5,118 nucleotides of DNA, from the NCBI GenBank assembly GCA_030836665.1, contig JAUPLX010000083.1, positions 1-5,118 of the forward strand, in the 5' to 3' direction. This DNA is from Patescibacteria group bacterium (GTDB taxonomy: Bacteria; Patescibacteriota; Gracilibacteria; BD1-5; UBA2023). Below the pieces are notes generated by a model that was given only the letters and a program-made list of their open reading frames with translations, made no database searches and had not been told where the DNA came from. Positions 1 to 4,999 of this stretch are shown here, one piece after another. The position numbers were made by a program, and so were the translations under genes. The number at the start of each line of letters is the position of its first letter. Positions within the stretch are counted from its first letter, which is position 1.

Positions 1-902
1 ATTCGAAGTTGGAAAAACTCCTCATCCGGTGGAAAAACCTCTGGAGGCTCGGTGCCGTCGGAGCCCAGGTGGCCCATGGGGGAAGAAGGCGTTTGGAACG
101 TCTCGAATCCGACATGCTTTCCGCCCTGGAATTCGCGGTTTCGATGCGGGAGTCGGGTGAAAGAATGGAAGAATCCGATCTTCTCGACCGCCTGTACGCC
201 CCCGTTTTCGAAGCGAATTTCCTCGCGGCTTCGCTCCGGGCCTTCCGTCGGGGCAAACCGTTTCCCGTAGGCGCGCCGTACGTTCCTTCGAATCCGGAGC
301 GTTGGAGGGGGATATTTTCAAAAACGGATTCCCTCGGACTGAAGGGGAATTCGCTCGCGTGGTCGGACGTTTCCGCTTTCTCCACCCCGCTCTCGGAAGA
401 GGACCGTTTCGCGCGTTCCGGTGGGGAATTTTCCCCCGAAGCGGCGTTGGATTTCCTGCGTGAAGCGGGGAGGACCGTTTCGGTCATTTGCGCGAACGTG
501 CTCCGGGAATCCGAAAAAACGTTCGGAAAAACCGTTCCGGCCCGTGCGCCCCAAAAACTCGTATCGCCGTTTTTCGAATGGAAAAAATCCTCGCGGACCG
601 AATGGGAGGAACTCTCTTCGGGGAACGCGGAGGGCGAATTCTTCCTTTGGGACGGAAAAAGCCCCCTGCCTTCCCGTCCGCTCGTCGTTTTCGTCGAAAC
701 GCTCGATCCGTCCTTGGTCGACGTATTGACCGATTCGGTCCAAGCCGTCGTTTCCCGTCGATGAGGCCGCCTCTCACATTTCGCCATCGTCGCCCGGGAG
801 CGGAAACTGCCGGTTTTCGTCGGTACGGGAATCAAAGTGGGGGATTTCGTAGCGAGAACGGTACGGGTGGACGAAACCGGCATTCGGGCATCCGGTTCAT
901 AG
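1..902 (+). CDS. PEP-utilising enzyme, C-terminal part with phosphohistidine swivelling domain (5' end outside window)
   Basis: The reading frame is open from the left edge (first full codon at 3) and ends at TAG 900-902, so about 299 C-terminal residues are visible. The last 60 or so match the mobile domain of PEP synthase, pyruvate phosphate dikinase and related phosphotransferases: GGRLSHFAIVARE followed by LPVFVGTG. The His of the SH pair (codon 777-779) is the residue that carries phosphate in this family. The first Gly of the GG pair is encoded by TGA 762-764, so a standard-code annotation would stop just before the catalytic motif. The upstream 250 residues are charged and probably largely helical; I do not recognise a domain there. 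The protein ends about 40 residues after the His, so the mobile domain is C-terminal, unlike PpsA, where a PEP-binding barrel follows. The substrate cannot be told from this fragment. The mobile domain is secure; the enzyme name is not. Confidence 0.85.
762..764 (+). other. In-frame TGA read as glycine
   Basis: This TGA sits where the PEP-utilising mobile domain has the first Gly of its Gly-Gly-x-x-Ser-His motif. The next codons give GRLSHFAIVARE in the same frame up to TAG 900-902. Glycine restores the motif exactly, which argues for code 25 (UGA = Gly) over code 4 (UGA = Trp). Confidence 0.88.
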
Positions 903-938
903 GGGCATTCCGATAGCGCAAGATTTTCCTTCCCCATA

Positions 939-965
939 ATCGGGAAAAATCGATACAATCCCGAT
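939..965 (+). promoter_or_regulatory. Possible promoter inside a 7-bp inverted repeat before the Cys-rich gene
   Basis: A TACAAT hexamer at 954-959 (one mismatch to TATAAT) lies 6 bases before the ATG at 966, so a transcript starting at the usual distance would be leaderless or nearly so. No good -35 is visible; the best, TTCCCC at 930-935 with an 18-base spacer, matches three of six. A perfect inverted repeat, ATCGGGA (939-945) and TCCCGAT (959-965), brackets the -10 and ends directly at the start codon. It could be an operator or, in a longer readthrough transcript, a hairpin next to the start. The arrangement is visible; its function is inferred. Confidence 0.4.
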
Positions 966-1880
966 ATGCGAAAATCCGTCGCCATAATCTGAACCGTGGT
1001 CCTCATCGTCTCGTGCGCGTTCGCCGCACACCGGTATTTTCCACAGTTTTCTTTTCGAATCCGGGCACACGCCGTCCTGAATACCGCCACGGGCGGGGAA
1101 CTCCCCGACATCTCCCCGCTGGTCCGCCTGTTCGAAGGCGAATGGGAACGGTCTCCCGAAAGATTCGCACAATCTTTTTCCGAAACCCTGGATTTGGCGG
1201 AAATGAAAAAGATCGAAATCCATCCCAATTCCGTCCTCCGTCTTTTCGAACTCTCCCATCCGGATTTCTGCGGCCGTCTTTCGGAAATCCGGACGTCCGA
1301 TGAAATCGGCGCGTACTGCGAAGGGAAAACCCTCCCGTCGGATTTTCCGAAAATCGCCCCGCCCGACTGGGAGGTTCCCGATTGTTCCGCCTACCGTTTC
1401 TCCGAAAACCGTGACCGGTGTTCCGCTATGGCGAACGGGGTGCTTTCTTCCGTTTCGGACGCGCATTGCTCCGTAATGTCTTGTAAGAACGACATAGCGG
1501 CGTTCCGCGTACTCGCCGGCATTTCGAAAACCGCGACCGAATGTTCGAAGCGTCCTTCCCCGGCTTTGGTGGCGGAATGTTCCCGTTTCGTCGAAGCCGC
1601 GAAGCGGTTTTCTCAAAACCCTCCCGTACCGTCCGAAGAAGACGTTCGGATGGAAGCCGTGCTCGCGGGAAATGCCGAAGATCCCGTTTCCCGCGCCGTT
1701 CGGCGGGCGTTTTTTTCCGAAAATTCCTCTCCTGCCGACGAATGCGCGTTTTCGGATCGGGAAGACCGCGACCGTTGCCGAGACCTCGTAAAAACCGCCT
1801 TCGCGTATTCGGAGCGCGAGAGGGAGACTCGGCGTTTTCGAAAGATTCTCGATGCCGTCTCCGAATACCGACGTCCGTAA
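966..1880 (+). CDS. Secreted or membrane-anchored Cys-rich helical protein, 304 aa
   Basis: I do not recognise a named family. The start chosen is ATG 966. Read with TGA 990-992 as Gly, residues 5-21 form a hydrophobic segment after MRKS, ideal for a signal peptide or anchor. A start at GTG 996 would cut that segment in half. IVSC (Cys17) resembles a lipobox, while AFA-A just after it could be a signal peptidase I site. The mature part is charged and helical, with ten cysteines at 102, 118, 140, 152, 168, 173, 193, 205, 260 and 271. Consecutive ones pair with gaps of 15, 11, 4, 11 and 10 residues. The units CSAYRFSENRDRC and CAFSDREDRDRC look like one repeated C-x10/11-C motif ending Asp-Arg-Cys. 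An even number of cysteines in regular spacing on a protein outside the cytoplasm suggests disulfide-stapled helical hairpins. It ends in TAA, 10 bases before the rhodanese gene, so the two are probably one operon. Confidence 0.8.
990..992 (+). other. In-frame TGA read as glycine in a signal segment
   Basis: This codon is residue 9 of the Cys-rich protein, inside the hydrophobic stretch VAII-TGA-TVVLIV. Gly fits a signal or transmembrane helix. The frame is continuous from ATG 966 to TAA 1880 when TGA is sense, and a proper N-terminal signal segment appears only then. Confidence 0.8.
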
Positions 1881-1890
1881 ATTTCCTTTC

Positions 1891-3063
1891 ATGCGCATTT
1901 TTCTCGCGTTCGCCCTTCTTTTTCTTCCTTTCACGAGTTTCGCGGTACCCGGGCCCTTGGTTTCCGGGGGTATCGGGCTCATTTCGAACGCGGGTGCGCT
2001 TTTCGCCATCGCCGCAGGCATGCTCGCGGTATCAGTCGCCCATGCCTGGCAATGGATCGGCTATTGGAAAACGAAGCATCCGAAGGCGTTCGTAGCGGCG
2101 GCGTGTTCGTTGTCGGCGACGGTTTTCGTTCTCGCGTATTTCGTTTTCCGGACGCCCGCCGATCCGGTGGCGAATCTTCGGGAAGCCATACGGTCGCGTC
2201 CGCCCTCTTCGCCCTCGTCTTCCGACCTGTCCCGCATGGAGGGAGTCCTTTCGTTTTCCTCGTGAGCCGGAACCGCCCGCGATGCCGGATATCCCGAGTT
2301 GGAGAAGGAAATCGCGTTTTCCGTAGGCCGGAACCGCAACGTCGTTTGGTCGCGCTATCTCTCCGACCGAAAGATCCGTATCGACGACGGACTCATCGAC
2401 AGTCTCTCGAGGGGGGAATACGCCCTTCCGATTTCGGACCTCCTTTCCGACCTTTCTTCCCACGGGGGGAAATATTCGGTCATCGATCTGCGCACTCCCG
2501 AGGAATACGGCACTTCGGCCCATTTCGCCTCCGGATCGAACGTGGAATATCGGAAAATCATGAACGACGAAGTCGTTTTCGACCCCGCCAAGACCTACGT
2601 TACGGTCTGTCATGACGGCGCGTTCGACCTCTCCCGGAGCCTCGTAGCCGCGATATATCTCCGAGGAAAGGGAATACGCGCGTACGCGCTCGATACGGGA
2701 ATGAAACCCCTCCTCGATTCTTTCTCCGTTGCCCCGATATCGTTCCGCACGAAACCTCCGTTCGCCGTCTGGGAAAAAGGGGATGCGGTTCCCAGATGAA
2801 CCGTCGTCGATCCGCTCGGGGCGCTCTCGACCCTTCCGGGCGTACGCGATGCCGGATTCCGAATCCGGCCGTTCCAATTTTACCGAATGGATACGCCGCA
2901 ATACGAGGCGGAACTTTCCTCGTTCCGCGCCATCGTCGAAAAGGGGGAGGGTGTCGACTTCGCCTGCTACGATACGTTCTCGTGTTTTTATTCCCGCATA
3001 TTCGCGGACCGCTTCGTATCGGAATTCCCTTCGGGGAAGATTACGATACGGATATTCCGGTAG
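1891..3063 (+). CDS. Membrane-anchored extracytoplasmic rhodanese-domain protein, 390 aa, with two in-frame UGA codons
   Basis: Read with TGA as Gly, one frame runs from ATG 1891 to TAG 3061-3063. Residues 1-18 (MRIFLAFALLFLPFTSFA) look like a signal peptide. Hydrophobic helices follow at about 28-50 and 66-86, joined by the Lys-rich loop WKTKHPK; by the positive-inside rule that loop is cytoplasmic and the rest faces outward. A Ser/Pro linker leads to a rhodanese domain at about 190-280: VIDLRTPEEY (197-206), then VTVCHDGAFDLSR with candidate catalytic Cys240, and GKGIRAYALDTG. Rhodaneses carry sulfane sulfur on this Cys. The loop from Cys240 to Arg249 is longer than the usual CxxGxRS, so the substrate may differ or activity may be lost. 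The C-terminal 88 residues include a second CYDTFSCFYSR motif (Cys359). TGA codons are residues 125 and 303. The start at 1891 is preferred to ATG 1852, which overlaps the previous gene and hides the signal peptide. Domain confidence is high; role unknown. Confidence 0.85.
2263..2265 (+). other. In-frame TGA read as glycine in a linker
   Basis: This codon is residue 125 of the rhodanese protein, in the flexible linker between the second membrane helix and the rhodanese domain (SFSS-TGA-AGTARDAG). Reading it as sense joins the membrane part to the rhodanese part in the same frame with no other stop. Gly suits the linker, but this site alone does not exclude another residue. Confidence 0.82.
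2797..2799 (+). other. In-frame TGA read as glycine after the rhodanese domain
   Basis: This codon is residue 303 of the rhodanese protein. The same frame continues 87 codons to TAG 3061-3063 and encodes a plausible domain with a second C-x-D...SR motif. Reading TGA as a stop would leave 2800-3063 as an unexplained open stretch. Confidence 0.8.
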
Positions 3064-3114
3064 GCGTTCGGCCATATCCGTTCGTCTTCCGAAGTTCCGC
3101 CGTTCGGTAAAGTT

Positions 3115-3144
3115 CCGTTCCCTTCGGGATTACGGAGCGTTTTT
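3115..3144 (+). terminator. Weak hairpin with T-run, possible terminator for the rhodanese operon
   Basis: Downstream of TAG 3063, CCGTTCCC (3115-3122) can pair with GGGA (3126-3129) and ACGG (3132-3135) around a TTC loop with a 2-base bulge. Five T residues at 3140-3144 follow after a 4-base gap. It would stop + strand transcription before the convergent gene, and it overlaps that gene's last codons. The stem is short and bulged, so this is a tentative call. No T-run follows the hairpin on the - strand. Confidence 0.3.
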
Positions 3145-3426
3145 GCAGTCGAGGATGAAGTACGCCGGACGCTTCGATTTTTCGAGCTCGCCGTAGTACC
3201 CCTGCCGTCCGACCTTTTCTTCCGTCACTTCGCCGCATTTTTCCCCCTTCGGTCCGTATTTTCCGGATTTGTCTTCGCATCCGCAGGAATTTCCGGTCGA
3301 TTCGGAGGTTTTCGATGCGGATCCTCCGGAAAGGAAAGAGGGGATGGAGCAGGAAGACGCGAGGAAAATGCTGAAGATCGCCAAAGCGGAAACGGTCGTT
3401 TTCCGAGGTTCGAATCGGTACGTCAT
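3130..3426 (-). CDS. Small lipoprotein-like Cys-containing protein, 98 aa
   Basis: No family is recognised. The N-terminus has a basic region (MTYRFEPRK) then a hydrophobic stretch SALAIFSIFLASSC ending in Cys26, like a lipoprotein signal. The lipobox is imperfect because Leu is at -4 rather than -3, so a plain membrane anchor or signal peptidase I cleavage remains possible. A Ser/Gly-rich spacer (27-47) follows, then a short charged domain with CGC at 48-50, Cys64 and Cys94, which could bind a metal or form disulfides. The ATG at 3426 lies 17 bases after the radA stop on the same strand, with no promoter visible between them, so it is probably the second gene of a radA transcript. No Shine-Dalgarno sequence is seen (CCCCCATTCCT precedes ATG). 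It has no in-frame TGA and ends in TAA. The signal segment and downstream position support a real gene; function is unknown. Confidence 0.65.
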   Translation of the reverse strand: MTYRFEPRKTTVSALAIFSIFLASSCSIPSFLSGGSASKTSESTGNSCGCEDKSGKYGPKGEKCGEVTEEKVGRQGYYGELEKSKRPAYFILDCKNAP

Positions 3427-3443
3427 AGGAATGGGGGTGAGAA

Positions 3444-4793
3444 TTATTTCGCGCGGAGGAGTTTCGCCGCGTCGGCAACGGTAGCGACTTCGACGAGTTC
3501 CGATTTGGAACCTTTCGGCAGTTTCGCGCCCGAATCTTTAGGAACGACGATCTTTTCGAAACCGAGCTTCGCCGCCTCGTCGACCCGCCTCTGGAGCCGG
3601 AAGACGTTTTTTACCGTCCCGGTGAGCGACACCTCGCCGATCCAGACGGTTTTTCCAAGCGAGGTTTCCTTGCGGGAAGAGGCGATGGCCGCGATGGCCG
3701 CGAGATCGGCTCCCGGTTCGCCGAGCGTCATGCCGCGGGCGACGTTGAGGTAGACGTCATGGCTTTCGGTTTTCACGTCGGTCCACTTCGAAAGGACGGC
3801 GAGCAGGAGGTCGAGTTTCCCTTGCGCGATGCCCCGCGAAGAACGCTTCGGGTAGCCGAATTTCGTATAGGTCGTGAGCGCTTCGATTTCGACGACGATG
3901 GGCCGCGAGCCTTCCATCGTTACGGTGAGGGCGCTTCCGGAGAGTTCGGCGTTTTTGGAATCCGAGAATTCGAGTCCCGGGTTCGCGAGGTCCCGCAGCC
4001 CGGTTTCGGTCATGCGGAAGAGCGCGATTTCGTCGGTAGCGCCGAAGCGGTTCTTAAGCGAACGGAGGATGCGGTAATCTTCGTAGCGGCTGCCTTCGAG
4101 AAACAGTACGGTATCGACGAGATGTTCGAGCGCTTTCGGTCCGGAAATCGCGCCGTCCTTCGTGACGTGCCCGATGAGGATGACGGCTTTTCCGGTGCGC
4201 TTCGCGAATTCCATCGCGACTTCCGCGGTAGCCCGGACGAGCGTCACCGACCCCGCCGATTGGGGAAAATTCCGCGATCCGAACACGCTGACCGAATCGA
4301 GGATGACGAGCTCGGACGAATCGCTTTCGAGCGTGGCGAAGACGTCTTCGATAAGCGATGCGGTAAGTAGCCGGATGGCAGGGTTCTTTATGCCGAGGCG
4401 CACTGCCCGATCGGAAATCTGCGCGGAATTCTCTTCTGCCGAAGCGTAGAGCGCGGTCTTGCCGTTTTTCGCGAACCAATCGGCGATTTGGATGGAGAGG
4501 GTGGATTTTCCGATACCGGGTTCTCCGGAAAGGAGGATGAGCGACCCCGGAACGATGCCGCCTCCGAGGAGATTGTTCAATTCGGAGGATTCTACGGGAA
4601 TCCGGCGGTTCGCCTCGGATTTATCGGTCGCTATCTGCGTGATCGGAAGGGATTTTCCCGCGTTCGCGGAGGTTCCGGCGGCGCCTTTTTTCGGTTCGTC
4701 CGGAACTTCGACGAGGGAATTCCACTCGCCGCAGGAGAAACATTTTCCCGCCCACTTGGATTGGACGTGGGCACAGGCGGAACAACGGAACAT
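3444..4793 (-). CDS. radA: DNA repair protein RadA (Sms), 449 aa
   Basis: RadA is a RecA-like, DnaB-like ATPase that drives branch migration and helps process recombination intermediates and stalled forks. All family landmarks are present in order. A four-Cys zinc finger is at 4-21 (CSAC and CFSCGEWNSLVE). Walker A GEPGIGKST is at 90-98, with Walker B LVILD ending at Asp166. The RadA signature KNRFG is at 247-251. A C-terminal Lon-protease-like domain from about 345 has DVYLNVARGMTLGEPGADLAAIAAIASS and GEVSLTGTVKNVFRLQRRVDEAAKLGF. The length is typical for the family. ATG 4793 puts the first zinc Cys at residue 4, slightly shorter than many relatives. The frame upstream is open only to TAG at 4857-4859 and offers no other ATG. 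It has no in-frame TGA and ends in TAA. It is divergent from the partial gene at 5000, with a promoter at 4850-4877. Confidence 0.97.
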   Translation of the reverse strand: MFRCSACAHVQSKWAGKCFSCGEWNSLVEVPDEPKKGAAGTSANAGKSLPITQIATDKSEANRRIPVESSELNNLLGGGIVPGSLILLSGEPGIGKSTLSIQIADWFAKNGKTALYASAEENSAQISDRAVRLGIKNPAIRLLTASLIEDVFATLESDSSELVILDSVSVFGSRNFPQSAGSVTLVRATAEVAMEFAKRTGKAVILIGHVTKDGAISGPKALEHLVDTVLFLEGSRYEDYRILRSLKNRFGATDEIALFRMTETGLRDLANPGLEFSDSKNAELSGSALTVTMEGSRPIVVEIEALTTYTKFGYPKRSSRGIAQGKLDLLLAVLSKWTDVKTESHDVYLNVARGMTLGEPGADLAAIAAIASSRKETSLGKTVWIGEVSLTGTVKNVFRLQRRVDEAAKLGFEKIVVPKDSGAKLPKGSKSELVEVATVADAAKLLRAK

Positions 4794-4809
4794 GGGATTT
4801 CGGTAATGG

Positions 4810-4838
4810 AAAAAACGGGCTTCGAGCCATTCGAATGG
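4810..4838 (-). repeat. Palindrome and short hairpin with T6 in the radA leader
   Basis: CCATTCGAATGG (4827-4838) is a perfect 12-bp palindrome inside the predicted radA 5' leader. On the radA strand, GGCT-CGA-AGCC (4828-4818) can form a competing 4-bp hairpin, followed two bases later by six T residues (4815-4810). The layout is attenuator-like, but the stem is too short to claim termination. Confidence 0.25.
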
Positions 4839-4849
4839 AACTTCGGGGG

Positions 4850-4877
4850 ATTGTACCTATCGAAGCGGATTTGTCAT
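4850..4877 (-). promoter_or_regulatory. Sigma-70-type promoter for radA
   Basis: On the - strand, ATGACA (4877-4872, one mismatch to TTGACA) and TACAAT (4855-4850, one mismatch to TATAAT) are separated by 16 bases. Transcription would begin near 4843 and give a leader of about 50 bases before the radA ATG at 4793. This is the best promoter match in the window. A perfect 14-bp palindrome lies 5 bp upstream of the -35 box. Confidence 0.65.
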
Positions 4878-4882
4878 GGTCC

Positions 4883-4896
4883 GAAAAACGTTTTTC
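4883..4896. promoter_or_regulatory. Perfect 14-bp palindrome GAAAAACGTTTTTC, candidate operator
   Basis: The sequence equals its own reverse complement. It lies 5 bp upstream of the radA -35 box in the divergent region. It could bind a dimeric regulator, or its A/T tracts could act as an UP element or bend for the radA promoter. A second, closely similar palindrome lies 42 bp away, centre to centre. Confidence 0.4.
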
Positions 4897-4924
4897 TCAT
4901 ATTTTTCCGGAGGTTTCGAATTTT

Positions 4925-4938
4925 AAAAACGCGTTTTT
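4925..4938. promoter_or_regulatory. Perfect 14-bp palindrome AAAAACGCGTTTTT, candidate operator
   Basis: This is a self-complementary site with the same A5-C...G-T5 plan as the palindrome at 4883-4896, but with a CGCG core in place of CG. It lies just upstream of where the -35 of the + strand promoter (-10 at 4965-4970) would fall. Centre-to-centre distance to the other site is 42 bp, about four helical turns. Confidence 0.4.
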
Positions 4939-4940
4939 TA

Positions 4941-4970
4941 CTGGCTTCCTTGGGGAAAAAACGGTATACT
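4941..4970 (+). promoter_or_regulatory. Possible promoter for the gene starting at 5000
   Basis: TATACT at 4965-4970 matches TATAAT at five of six positions. The -35 is poor: CTGGCT at 4941-4946, with an 18-base spacer, matches three of six. A start near 4977 would leave a leader of roughly 23 bases before ATG 5000. The A/T-rich palindrome upstream may compensate for the weak -35. Confidence 0.4.
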
Positions 4971-4999
4971 TCCCGAAAATCACCGATTACGTTCTTTTC

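Noticed and set aside
1852..1890. Upstream ATG at 1852 as the start of the rhodanese gene
   Set aside because: It overlaps the end of the Cys-rich gene and would place 13 polar residues before an otherwise ideal signal peptide beginning at ATG 1891.
897..2021. Long antisense frame of 374 codons on the - strand
   Set aside because: It lies opposite the Cys-rich gene and the start of the rhodanese gene and encodes no recognisable motif. Long antisense frames are expected here because TTA, CTA and TCA codons are rare in GC-rich genes.
762..2799. Three pseudogenes or sequencing errors creating TGA stops
   Set aside because: Each frame resumes directly after the TGA without a shift, functional motifs lie on both sides, no TAA or TAG interrupts the frames, and four independent errors all giving TGA are unlikely.
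762..2799. Selenocysteine at the TGA codons
   Set aside because: The sites are a Gly motif position, a signal helix, a linker and an inter-domain segment, none of them a redox position, and I saw no obvious SECIS-like hairpin after them.
2299..2799. A separate cytoplasmic rhodanese gene starting at TTG 2299
   Set aside because: The same frame continues upstream through TGA 2263 to the membrane part and downstream through TGA 2797. TTG is a weak start and no ribosome site precedes it.
2032..3075. Antisense frame of 347 codons on the - strand
   Set aside because: It mirrors the rhodanese gene, is dominated by Arg and Gly, and shows no motif. The + strand has clear membrane and rhodanese features.
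3089..3107. CCGAA...TTCGG hairpin as a terminator in the convergent gap
   Set aside because: It has only five base pairs with a nine-base loop and no T-run on either strand.
3759..4370. Frame of 203 codons on the + strand opposite radA
   Set aside because: It is antisense to strongly conserved radA sequence and has no recognisable domain.
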